Shown here in pieces: positions 18,645 to 27,731 of a stretch of DNA of 43,277 bases. The stretch is from positions 1,227 to 44,503 of the forward strand of contig JADFXL010000006.1 in the NCBI GenBank assembly GCA_015233585.1, given 5' to 3'. Source of the DNA: Alphaproteobacteria bacterium. GTDB taxonomy: Bacteria > Pseudomonadota > Alphaproteobacteria > Rhodospirillales > Rhodospirillaceae. The first letter of the stretch is position 1. Each line of letters begins with the position of its first letter. The notes beneath the pieces were generated by a model. It ran no database searches. It saw only the letters and a list, made by a program, of their open reading frames with translations, and was not told the origin of the DNA. Position numbers and translations under genes: made by a program.

Positions 18645-19507
18645 CAGAAATCACCCAGGGCAGCCCGAATGGCCGTAAGTTCGTTGTCTTTAAGCTTGTT
18701 CTTGTGGTGCCAGTCGGCATTGTTTTCGGCCATCGGCACGCCTTTTCCCTTTACGGTATGGCAAATCAAGGCACTGGGACGCCCGCTTTCAAAAGGTGCC
18801 CCCGATAGGGCCTCACGCAGGGCGGAGACGTTGTGACCGTCGACCTCGCGAACGGCAAAACCGAAACTCCGCCATTTGTCGGCGAGCGGTTCCATATCTA
18901 GAACGACGGAAGTCGGCCCATAGGATTGCATCTTGTTGTAGTCGATCACCGCGGTAAGGCTGTCAACCCGATGCTTGCTGGCCGCCATCGCGGCCTCCCA
19001 CACAGAGCCTTCATTGAGTTCGCCGTCTCCCATCACGACGAACACCCGCCAGGATTTCCGCTTCAGCCGCGCCGCCAGCGCGAGACCCAGCCCGATCGAC
19101 AGGCCATGGCCCAGGGCGCCGGTCGAGGCCTCGACTCCCGGGATCGAGCCGTATTCAGGATGCCCCCCCAGAATACTGTCGAAAGCACAGAAGGTGTCGA
19201 GAACCGATGGCGGGAAAAAACCTTTGTCGGCCAACAGGGCGTATAGCGCGAGGCAGCCATGGCCCTTGCTGAGGATCAGACGGTCCCGGTCGGCCCAGGA
19301 AGGGTCATCCGGGCGGATGCGCAGGATATCGTCATAGAAAACACGCAAAATCTCGATCAGCGACATCGCCGGCCCCAGATGACCGCGCCCCGCCTTGACC
19401 AGCGCCCGGACCACCATCCGCCGCAGCATCAGCGAACGGTCATCAAGCTCTGATGAACATTCCGGACAGACGGCTCGCAACAATGTGTTTCCCGAAGTCA
19501 TGCACAA
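18644..19507 (-). CDS. Transketolase N-terminal subunit (split transketolase)
   Basis: LILSKGHGCLALYALLADKGFF, GALGHGLSIGLGLALAARL, TPP motif GDGELNEGSVWEAAMAASKH...VIDYNKMQ. Overlaps the next gene by 1 nt. Confidence 0.93.
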   Translation of the reverse strand: MCMTSGNTLLRAVCPECSSELDDRSLMLRRMVVRALVKAGRGHLGPAMSLIEILRVFYDDILRIRPDDPSWADRDRLILSKGHGCLALYALLADKGFFPPSVLDTFCAFDSILGGHPEYGSIPGVEASTGALGHGLSIGLGLALAARLKRKSWRVFVVMGDGELNEGSVWEAAMAASKHRVDSLTAVIDYNKMQSYGPTSVVLDMEPLADKWRSFGFAVREVDGHNVSALREALSGAPFESGRPSALICHTVKGKGVPMAENNADWHHKNKLKDNELTAIRAALGDF

Positions 19508-19697
19508 TACCTAAGCTGCCCAGATTGACGATTCTAAGCGGGCTTCTGGCCTCGTGCCGATCAGCCGACACATGACGACCGACACTGCCAGACAGAATAA
19601 ACAACCCGCTGGCAGTGGACGCTATCCCAAGCCCCTTTCTGCTTCAACCAAAATTTCCCGGCCAAAATTTCCCGGCGGTATCGGGACGAAGGCGTGC

Positions 19698-21833
19698 TCA
19701 AGGAGCTGAAACCACGCCACTGGCCGATGCGAGGACGGAGGCGCGTAGGTTGTAAACTTCCCGCAACCTAACATACAAAAGGTCATGGGCCCGATCCAAA
19801 ATAGCGGCGCATTCGGCTGGCGACCGCACGTCATCCGGACTTATATCGTTAATTGCGCCAGTAACCTGATAGCCACTCCAGGCTATGAACTTCTCAAGAA
19901 AATACTCAAGCGGATAAACGTCATCCATGGCAAGTTGAGAAAAATTAAGCCGTCCCAGGAGCCAGCGCATCTTGGTCTGGCGGTTTTGTGGCAAGCGGGA
20001 GAATTCGATGCGATGGGCATTGAGGTGAGCCGATGGCGGGACGAAGTCCTCGCAGCCTGTTGCCAGAAGGGAAATCAGGCGCCGCGTTTGCTCGTCGTTG
20101 ATCGTTTCAGTTGACATCTCGACGACACGCTCAAAGAGAGGTTTCGCCTCGTCAATAAGTTGATGCGTCTTATCATAATACCAGCCGAATTTACCTTTCA
20201 GGTCCAGAGCATCCCACTCTTCCCGGGACATTTCTCCGAAGTGAAACGCCGCCATCCGCTTGGATTCGATGTTCGGTGAGGGCGAATAGTAGCCATAGGC
20301 CTGCGGCGATAGCTCACAGTCCCGGATCAGGCTTTCAATGCACGCGGCACGGTCATCGCGGCGGACATGCACAAGGACCATCTTGCCTTTGTGCGCCTGG
20401 GCAAAGCTCTCCAGGATCGCGGCATAACCATTGCCGACAACGGCGGCATGCGGACACTCCGAGATCATTTTGCGGATCCGCTCCTGGTGCGAGGGATCGC
20501 CAGTCTCCGCATAGCTGCAAAACTCGTTGTAAAATTCTCGTGCGCAATATTCATGCATAGCGGTTGCGCCGCGACCTTCCCGGTCATAGACGTTCCTGAA
20601 CATATCAAAGATCGACAGCGTTCCATCACGACCGGTCCCGACAGCCAGGATCGGCAGCAATTTCCGCTTGGACGAAGCCTTGGCCCGCTTTAATTTTTTA
20701 TCCGCTGTTGAGGCATTCGGAGGGGGGGGGGCGGGAAAGAGCAGGCTGAACACATTGGCGGCGTCATTCTCGACCAACCGGTTCGTCGTCTCCCGGCGAA
20801 TGGCCTCGAGAATATCACGACCTTGTTCGCCCGTGGCCGCCAAGGTCCGTAAGCCGTCGAGCAGTTCGCGACTCCGCGTTTCCACGGTTGACAGGGTGTC
20901 GGGAACCGCCGCCAACTGCTCGAATGCGGTCTGCGTTTGCCCGGCTTTGGCATCGATGTCCCGAACCGTGTCGGTCAACTCGCGGGTCTGTGCTTCCAAG
21001 ATCGAGAGGGAGTCGGGGACCGCCTCCAGTTGCGCCAAGGCCGTTCGCAATTGCCCGACCTTGGTGTCCAGCCCTTGTACGCCTTCGATCACTTCGCGGC
21101 TTCGGGCCTCGACCGCCGACACCGGAGCGTCGGCCATTCCGTCAATTCGGCGCGTCAGGTCGAGTAGTTCGACCAGCGTGTCGGTCATCCCTTCCAACTG
21201 TTCTAGCGACGTTGTCGTCCGGGCGGCGGCCTTGGTGTCGATTCCCCGGATTTCGTCAGCGAGGGCGCGACCTTGAGCGTCCAGCGCCGCGAGCGCCACG
21301 GGGACCCCCTCCAGTCGTTCCAACGCGCTTGCCGTTAGGCCGACCTTGGAGTCGACCGTCTGCAGCCCTTCGGCCAACTCACGGGCTTGCCGCTCCAGAA
21401 CCGATCCGGAGACATCGGTCAGGCCGTCGATCCGGCGGGCCAGATTAAGAATTTCCGCCAGGGTACTGGGAACATGCTCCAACTGGTCGGTCTGCCCGGC
21501 AATCCAGGACACCTGTCCGGCCAGATTGCCGAGGCGCCCATTCGCCGTGGCCGCCGTGTCGGACAATGCGTCCAGGCGATTCAGCATGCGGCGCAAGCTT
21601 TCGATGCCGAGTCTCACCTCGTCCTCATGCCGCCGGCCGGCATCTTCTCTGAGCAACTGCAACTGCCGCTCCAAGGCATCGTACCTGAGCCGCAGTTTTG
21701 TCCGCTCCATTTCGATGGCACTTAAGCTAGAAATCAGGTCACGGGCATAAGCCAATAGCCTGTCGCGGTCGAGTTGATCTATTCCCGGCGCGCCAACGGA
21801 ACGAGGAAGTAAGACGTTGTCGCTATTAATCAT
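19698..21833 (-). CDS. Repeat/coiled-coil protein with C-terminal sulfotransferase-like domain
   Basis: 711 aa. N-terminal half has repeated helical units (e.g. TALAQLEAVPDSLSILEAQTRELTDTVRDIDAKAGQTQ). C-terminal half starts LLPILAVGTGRDGTLSIFDMFRNVY and has VLVHVRRDDRAACIESLIRD, resembling sulfotransferase 5'-PSB and 3'-PB motifs. Confidence 0.6.
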   Translation of the reverse strand: MINSDNVLLPRSVGAPGIDQLDRDRLLAYARDLISSLSAIEMERTKLRLRYDALERQLQLLREDAGRRHEDEVRLGIESLRRMLNRLDALSDTAATANGRLGNLAGQVSWIAGQTDQLEHVPSTLAEILNLARRIDGLTDVSGSVLERQARELAEGLQTVDSKVGLTASALERLEGVPVALAALDAQGRALADEIRGIDTKAAARTTTSLEQLEGMTDTLVELLDLTRRIDGMADAPVSAVEARSREVIEGVQGLDTKVGQLRTALAQLEAVPDSLSILEAQTRELTDTVRDIDAKAGQTQTAFEQLAAVPDTLSTVETRSRELLDGLRTLAATGEQGRDILEAIRRETTNRLVENDAANVFSLLFPAPPPPNASTADKKLKRAKASSKRKLLPILAVGTGRDGTLSIFDMFRNVYDREGRGATAMHEYCAREFYNEFCSYAETGDPSHQERIRKMISECPHAAVVGNGYAAILESFAQAHKGKMVLVHVRRDDRAACIESLIRDCELSPQAYGYYSPSPNIESKRMAAFHFGEMSREEWDALDLKGKFGWYYDKTHQLIDEAKPLFERVVEMSTETINDEQTRRLISLLATGCEDFVPPSAHLNAHRIEFSRLPQNRQTKMRWLLGRLNFSQLAMDDVYPLEYFLEKFIAWSGYQVTGAINDISPDDVRSPAECAAILDRAHDLLYVRLREVYNLRASVLASASGVVSAP
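20722..20731 (-). repeat. C10 (minus strand) homopolymer at the domain junction of the sulfotransferase-like gene
   Basis: Direct read: gcattcgga gggggggggg cggg; encodes the APPPP linker. Confidence 0.95.
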
Positions 21834-22137
21834 TAATCGTGTCCTTTTTCTGGCGACAGTGACTTTGACCCTCGTCCCATGGCAATTTTGGGTTTATGGA
21901 ACGGCATGTGTCATCGTGGTGGTTCTTCTCCAGCCACACAAAAGCGCACCGGAACAAGAATCGCAACATTAACTTACGCAAAGTTTTGGATGAGCGTGAG
22001 TCACTCCCGGATCTTGCTGGATATCATGCGATATGGCATCGTGGGTGTCAACGGCGAGGCGGTGAGGCCTTCGTCCGGGAAACGGGTCTGCCTTGCCGGG
22101 GCGGGGCGGAGGGGGCGAGAGGTTAGGAGGGGGTGCT

Positions 22138-22746
22138 TTGCGAACCAGAGATTGCGAGACCGTGATCCGGAGTTATTTTTCTGTTCTTCTCGGTCATCTG
22201 AACGAGACGGAGACGTCACGGGCCGATGGCTCGATGATTCCACTCTCTGAAGCTCTTGACTGGGTCATCAGCCGGTCGTTGGCGACCAGGAGTCAGCCGA
22301 ACAAGATCATGTTCATCGGCAATGGGGGGAGCGCCGGCATCTGCAGTCACATGGCCACGGATTTCAGTAAGAACGGTGGCATGCGTTCCCTAGCTTTCAA
22401 TGATGGGGCGTTGTTGACCTGTCTCGGCAACGATTACGGATTTGAGCACGTCTTCGCCAAACAGATCGAATATCATGCCCGGGCCGGAGACCTGCTGGTC
22501 GCCATCAGCAGTTCGGGCCGCTCCGCGGATATTCTGAATGGCGTCGCAGCCGCCCGCAAGGTCGGGTGTGCCGTCGTCACCTTCAGCGGATTCTCGTCGG
22601 GCAATCCCCTACGCAGCCTCGGCGACATGAACTTCTTCGTCGCCTCGGATCAATATGGGTTCGTGGAAGTCGCCCATCAAGCGCTGATCCATGCCTGGCT
22701 GGATATCGCCTTGGGATGGTCGGGCTCTGACTCTATAGCGCCTTAA
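22138..22746 (+). CDS. gmhA: SIS-domain phosphosugar isomerase, GmhA-like (sedoheptulose-7-phosphate isomerase type)
   Basis: IMFIGNGGSAGICSHMATDFSK, LTCLGNDYGFEHVFAKQIEYHARAGDLLVAISSSGRSADIL. TTG start at 22138 with AGGAGG at 22125-22130. Confidence 0.75.
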   Translation: MRTRDCETVIRSYFSVLLGHLNETETSRADGSMIPLSEALDWVISRSLATRSQPNKIMFIGNGGSAGICSHMATDFSKNGGMRSLAFNDGALLTCLGNDYGFEHVFAKQIEYHARAGDLLVAISSSGRSADILNGVAAARKVGCAVVTFSGFSSGNPLRSLGDMNFFVASDQYGFVEVAHQALIHAWLDIALGWSGSDSIAP

Positions 22747-22812
22747 GTTGGGTCTGGGATGCTTCCCCATGGCAAGAGCCTTTCTGGGGGCGGGTCTTGA
22801 GGTGAGATAGAA

Positions 22813-24435
22813 ATGGTGGCCCGCATCCTTTTGGCGGTGCGCCGTTTGGTGGCGGCCGTGCCCGGGTTGCGGCGGCTGTTTTGCCGCAGTCCAGCGCTCC
22901 AGGCGCTGGATCTGCTGTTCCGCCGAATGCTGCGCAGTGTTGGCCGGCGGGGAATGCCGATGGAAGGCACAGCGACCGTTGCCGCCGCCCGCGAAGCTGC
23001 CCTGTTCGGAGATCTGCGGCGCGCGGTCGACATCGGCGCCGCGGTGGTCGCGAGGAGCTGCGGCGATCCTGCCTTTCACCGCAGCCTGGTCGATTGGGTG
23101 CAACGCACGGGCGAGGCGGGCACCCGGGCGCAAACGCTGTGGCAGGCTCTGTCTGCCGACGCGGCCCTTGTTTCGGGACGGGACCGGGACGCTCTGGCCG
23201 CGCTGCTGACCTCCGTGGGACTGGAAATCCTTTCCCACAACGGACTCTCCGCCAGCCTTCGATTCCTGCGCCTGGCCGGAACACTTTCCCCTACGCCGGA
23301 TCGCGCTTTCTGCACACAGATGTGCGAGTTCCTCGTCGGCGCCTGTGCCGATGCGGCAGAGGCGGGGCAAACCCTGGCTTCCGCCAGCGCCCCTCCGACC
23401 GTGTTCGGCTATGTGGTATGGGGGTCCGCTTATGTCGACGCGTTTATGAAGTATCATATCCGGTCGCTATTGGCGCCGGGAAACCTGCCGGCTTTGACTG
23501 CGCGGCGCCTGGTGGTCTCCATCGTCACCACCCCGGAGGACCGGGCCCGTATCGTCTCCCATCAGCAATTCGCGGCCCTTGCCCGTCACGCCGAAGTCCA
23601 CTTTTCTCTGGTTTCAGGGCATTTATGCGCTCGAAACAACAGTCTCGCGCCAGATCAGCTATTTTACCGTTTTTATGGCGCTCTCGACCATATTAACTTG
23701 CATTTTGCCGGGGCCGCCGGGGCCGACGTGTTCCTGCTGCCGGTTGACTGTCTTGTTGCGGACGGATCGATCCGAGCCATGACCGGGTATCTCGCCCAAG
23801 GCTACGATAGCTGCGGTGGCGCCAACATCGTTGCCAAGACGGAGAGTTTTTTACCGGCCCTGGACGCCGTGTGTCCGGGAGACGGGCCGATCGTGCTTGA
23901 TACCAGGCGGTTGGCCTCTCTTGCGCTGAAGCATTGTCACCAGTACACGGCTTCGCAGTGGATGGTCCGGGGCAATCGAAGTTTTGGGCGATGGCCGCGT
24001 GAACTGTTCTGGCCGGTGAAGGGCGGCGTGGTCGCCCATTCCATCTATACCCATCCGTTGTTTATTTCGGCTCGTGCGCTGGGGGCCGGCATCGAGTTTC
24101 CGTATTCCTCGGCAGATTTCCTGCTGACGGCCCGGATATTTCAGGATCGCGGCACGTTCCGCCGCTTCCGCGTAATTTCCGACGCAAGCGAAGCCTATAT
24201 CAGTAACTTTACCTCTACCCACCGACGGTTCGAGGAGACCGACCGCCCCTTCGATCCGCGCGCCTTCGCCGCGGCCCACCGCGGCGCCTATCCGATTCAT
24301 CGGCATATGTTCTGTCAGCGCCAGTTCGTTCCCACCCTCGGCGGCGAGGCCGGCGATCGCGACCCGGACGCAGACATGGCGGTCATCCAGGCGCAACTGG
24401 GGGTGCCGGCGGGCCAGCAGGTGCCGGACTTTTGA
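22813..24435 (+). CDS. Uncharacterised glycosyltransferase-like protein, paralogue of 30048-31742
   Basis: VVWGSAYVDAFMKYHIRSLLAPGNLPAL, FYGALDHINLHFA...DVFLLPVDCLVADGSIRAM, AHSIYTHPLFISARAL: colinear with the second copy. Confidence 0.6.
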   Translation: MVARILLAVRRLVAAVPGLRRLFCRSPALQALDLLFRRMLRSVGRRGMPMEGTATVAAAREAALFGDLRRAVDIGAAVVARSCGDPAFHRSLVDWVQRTGEAGTRAQTLWQALSADAALVSGRDRDALAALLTSVGLEILSHNGLSASLRFLRLAGTLSPTPDRAFCTQMCEFLVGACADAAEAGQTLASASAPPTVFGYVVWGSAYVDAFMKYHIRSLLAPGNLPALTARRLVVSIVTTPEDRARIVSHQQFAALARHAEVHFSLVSGHLCARNNSLAPDQLFYRFYGALDHINLHFAGAAGADVFLLPVDCLVADGSIRAMTGYLAQGYDSCGGANIVAKTESFLPALDAVCPGDGPIVLDTRRLASLALKHCHQYTASQWMVRGNRSFGRWPRELFWPVKGGVVAHSIYTHPLFISARALGAGIEFPYSSADFLLTARIFQDRGTFRRFRVISDASEAYISNFTSTHRRFEETDRPFDPRAFAAAHRGAYPIHRHMFCQRQFVPTLGGEAGDRDPDADMAVIQAQLGVPAGQQVPDF

Positions 24436-24672
24436 GTGCCGTTTTCCCTTCTTGACGAGGTGGGACGCGTGGCTTACGCTGACTTCGTCAATAAGGGTTG
24501 GGCCGTTTCTGGGTTCTTTATTCGACGAAACCGAGAGTCTGAGGCTGAAAGTGTCGTCTGGTTTGCCGGGTCGCCGAGAGGCCCGTTGGAGGGGCGATCT
24601 TCAGGCGAGGACAAGCCAGGGTCGTCGCAGGGAACCCGGAGGCATCCGGGAGTTTCCGACAAGGGGCGGTTT

Positions 24673-25737
24673 ATGGCACGTTTGTACAGCACGCTGAAGT
24701 ATCTGAGTTTTGCTGATCATCTGCAGGCACTTCGGGAAAGGCGGGTTGTCGCGCCGGTCCATATCCGGATAAAACCCATCAATCGCTGCAATCATAACTG
24801 CTGGTATTGCGCTTATCGGGTGGATAACCTGAAGCTGGGCGAGGACATGCAGGAAAGCGATGTTCTGCCGCCGGAGAAGATGTTCGAGATCGTGGGTGAC
24901 GTCATTGCCATGGGGGTTAAGGCGGTCACGTTTACTGGCGGCGGCGAACCGACCCTGTACAAGCCGTTGCCAGAGGTGGTCGACCGTCTGGCTGCCGGCG
25001 GCGTACGCGTCGGCATGCTGACCAACGGGTCCAATCTGCAAAAGGCGGTTGCGGAAAGTTTTGTCCGCAATGGCACCTGGGTTCGCATCTCGATGGATGC
25101 CTGGGACGACGAGAGTTACGTCGCGTCGCGCGGGGCCCGCCTCGGCGACTTCACCAAGATGCTCAACAATATTCGGGCATTTACCGCTTCGGGCACCCGT
25201 TGCGTGCTCGGGGTCAGCTACATTGTCGGCAAAAATAATTACATGCATCTGGCGGAAATGGCCGAGCTGTTAAGAGATGCTGGCGTCGACCATGTCAAAT
25301 TTTCCGGCGTCGTGGTCAGCAACGATGTCGAAGGTAATAATTCCTATCATGCGGAGATCAAGGAACGGGTGGCGGAACAGATTGAGCGGGCGCGCCTTTT
25401 TCAAAGTGAGCGCTTCACGGTGCTTAATCATTATCACGACCTTGAAGATCGATTTGAGAAGAACTACACATTCTGCCCGTTCTTGCAGTTTTTGACTATA
25501 ATCGGCGCAGATCAGGTAGTTTATACGTGTCAGGACAAAGCTTTCACTTCCAGTGGCACCCTTGGATCGATTCGTGACATCTCCTTCAAGGAGTTCTGGT
25601 TTTCAGATGCCAACCGAAAGCGCCTTTACGAGTTCAATCCTTCGATCGAATGCCACCATCATTGCGTTACCCACGCCAAGAACCTGTCGATCCTCGAATA
25701 CCTTTCGCTTGACCAGGACCATGCGGTTTTCGTCTGA
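24673..25737 (+). CDS. Radical SAM protein with SPASM/twitch-like C-terminal cysteines
   Basis: CNHNCWYC (CX3CX2C), VTFTGGGEPTLYKPL, MLTNGSNL; C-terminal FCPFLQFLTIIGADQVVYTCQDKAF...ECHHHC. ATG at 24673 preferred. Confidence 0.92.
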   Translation: MARLYSTLKYLSFADHLQALRERRVVAPVHIRIKPINRCNHNCWYCAYRVDNLKLGEDMQESDVLPPEKMFEIVGDVIAMGVKAVTFTGGGEPTLYKPLPEVVDRLAAGGVRVGMLTNGSNLQKAVAESFVRNGTWVRISMDAWDDESYVASRGARLGDFTKMLNNIRAFTASGTRCVLGVSYIVGKNNYMHLAEMAELLRDAGVDHVKFSGVVVSNDVEGNNSYHAEIKERVAEQIERARLFQSERFTVLNHYHDLEDRFEKNYTFCPFLQFLTIIGADQVVYTCQDKAFTSSGTLGSIRDISFKEFWFSDANRKRLYEFNPSIECHHHCVTHAKNLSILEYLSLDQDHAVFV

Positions 25738-25754
25738 GAGAGTGCAGAGCACCC

Positions 25755-26363
25755 ATGTTAATTGGTCTGGATTTCGACAACACGCTGGCGCGATACGACA
25801 AAGCGTTCTCCGTCGCGGCCCGCGACATGGGTCTGGGCATTGGGGATGGGGATCGCACCAAAGAAGAGATCAAAAAGCTGGCGAAACGATCTGCCGGCGG
25901 TGAGGAGGCTTGGCAGCGCCTTCAGGGACGAGTGTACGGCTATTATATGGCCCGTGCCGAGCTGTTTCCCGGTGTCGCGGCCTTTGTCAGGCGCGTCCGG
26001 GAGGCCGGAAACGGGCTGGTAATCGTCAGTCACAAGAGTGAATACGGCCACTTCGATCAAGACCGTATCAACTTGCGCACGGCGGCGCTGGCGTGGATGC
26101 GAACCCATGAGTTCTTTGGGGACGCCGGGCTCGGCTTTTTGGAAGAAGATATCCACTTCGCCTCCACCCGGGAGGATAAGCTGGCCATGATCGGCCGTTG
26201 CGGCTGTGGGCTTTTTGTCGATGACTTGCCCGAAGTGCTGCTGGATGCCGCCTTTCCGGCGGCAACGCGGCGTCTCCTGTTTGCACCCAATGGCGATGCG
26301 GAGGGCACGGGGTTGCCGCATTTTATTTCGTGGGACGCTCTGGCGGAGACCTTGGTGCCATGA
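25755..26363 (+). CDS. HAD-superfamily hydrolase
   Basis: LIGLDFDNTLARYD (DxDxT), LVIVSHKSEYG, FVDDLPEVLLDAAF. Confidence 0.8.
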   Translation: MLIGLDFDNTLARYDKAFSVAARDMGLGIGDGDRTKEEIKKLAKRSAGGEEAWQRLQGRVYGYYMARAELFPGVAAFVRRVREAGNGLVIVSHKSEYGHFDQDRINLRTAALAWMRTHEFFGDAGLGFLEEDIHFASTREDKLAMIGRCGCGLFVDDLPEVLLDAAFPAATRRLLFAPNGDAEGTGLPHFISWDALAETLVP

Positions 26364-27424
26364 CGACTCCGGGAGAGGGGCAGGAGGCGATCCGGGACAT
26401 GGCACGCAGCTTGCTCGGGGCCGAACCCGACTCGATCCGGCCGGTCCGCGGCGGCGGCAATAACCGGATCTACCGGGTCGATCGGGGCGAGGCCACCTTT
26501 GCTCTCAAATTCTATCCGGCCGACGAGCGCGACCGCCTGGGAGCGGAATACCGGGGCCTGACCTTTCTGGTCAACCACGGGGTTGAAGAGGTGCCGCGGC
26601 CGATCGCCGCCGATTCCGTCCGCCGGGCCGCGCTCTATGAGTGGATCGATGGCCAGTCGCCGGGAGTGCCGACGGCGGCGGACTTTGAGCGGCTGTTCGG
26701 CTTCGTCGCCACCTTGATCCGGCTGGGTTCCGCGCAAGACGCGGCCGGGCTGCCTTGGGCATCGGCCGCTTGTCCCCGCGCCGCGGACGCCTACGACCAG
26801 CTCGAGGCGCGGTTGCGGCGCCTGAGACCACATGCCAGCGCACATCCCCGTCTCACCGACTTCCTGGAGCGAACCTTCCTCCCCGGCTGCGAACGCATGA
26901 CGGGCTGGTCGCGCCGGATGCTGGCCGAAGCCGGTACGGATGTCGATACGCCGTTGCCGCGGCACCGCCTCTACCTCAGCCCTTCGGATTTTGGTCTTCA
27001 CAACATCCTACGGCGGCCGGATGGCCGGATCGCCCATGTCGACTTCGAATATTTCGGCTGGGACGATCCGGTGAAGGCGGTCAGTGATTTTGTTCTGCAT
27101 CCGGGTTCCGATTTTGACCCTGACACCCGGATTGCGTTGCTGCGGCGCGCCACCCGCCTGTTCGAGCCCCTTGACGAAGCGTTCACTATCCGTCTTGAGG
27201 CGCTCCTGGGCATTTACGCTTTGATCTGGTGCCTTATTTTGCTGAACGAGTTTGTTCCCGAAACGTGGAGCCGCCGGGCACAGGCCGGTGGTGTCGAAAA
27301 CCGGGACGAGGCGCAGCACCGTCAACTTGACAAAGCGGAACGCCTGTACCAGTGGTTGTGGACCGTTCACGACGAGAGAACGGCACTCGAGGCCAGCTCG
27401 AGGTCACGGACGCTCCGACGATAA
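26360..27424 (+). CDS. Aminoglycoside-phosphotransferase (APH)-family small-molecule kinase
   Basis: GGGNNRIYRVDRGEATFALKFYPADERDRLGAEYRGLTFL, LSPSDFGLHNILRRPDGRIAHVDFEYFGWDDP (APH catalytic/Mg loops). ATGA overlap with the HAD gene. Confidence 0.85.
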   Translation: MTTPGEGQEAIRDMARSLLGAEPDSIRPVRGGGNNRIYRVDRGEATFALKFYPADERDRLGAEYRGLTFLVNHGVEEVPRPIAADSVRRAALYEWIDGQSPGVPTAADFERLFGFVATLIRLGSAQDAAGLPWASAACPRAADAYDQLEARLRRLRPHASAHPRLTDFLERTFLPGCERMTGWSRRMLAEAGTDVDTPLPRHRLYLSPSDFGLHNILRRPDGRIAHVDFEYFGWDDPVKAVSDFVLHPGSDFDPDTRIALLRRATRLFEPLDEAFTIRLEALLGIYALIWCLILLNEFVPETWSRRAQAGGVENRDEAQHRQLDKAERLYQWLWTVHDERTALEASSRSRTLRR

Positions 27425-27494
27425 ATCTGCTGACGAACTCGGTTGGCGAAATCGTCCGGCAGGTCCCCGGAGCGGCGCCCACTTGGGTGTTGTC

Positions 27495-27722
27495 TCAAGA
27501 GCCCCCGAGGATATCAGGCTCCGGAAGCGGCGGCATCGTCGCCCACAGGTCCGCGATCCTTTGGCGAACGTCAGGAGGAAGTTCCGGGGCATAGAGATCA
27601 AGCGTGCCGATATCGTGCCTCGACACGCCCTGTCTCCAATTCTTTTCATTGACATTTCGCAGAATGCTGACGGAGCCCGTTTCAGGGTCGACATCCGCTT
27701 GCACGAGGATTCCAGGTAACAT
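27495..27722 (-). CDS. Small protein at the end of the tail-fibre-like module, unknown function
   Basis: 75 aa, ATG at 27722 preceded by AGGAG; same strand and tightly linked to the 27732-28406 ORF. Confidence 0.5.
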   Translation of the reverse strand: MLPGILVQADVDPETGSVSILRNVNEKNWRQGVSRHDIGTLDLYAPELPPDVRQRIADLWATMPPLPEPDILGGS

Positions 27723-27731
27723 CTCAATCTC

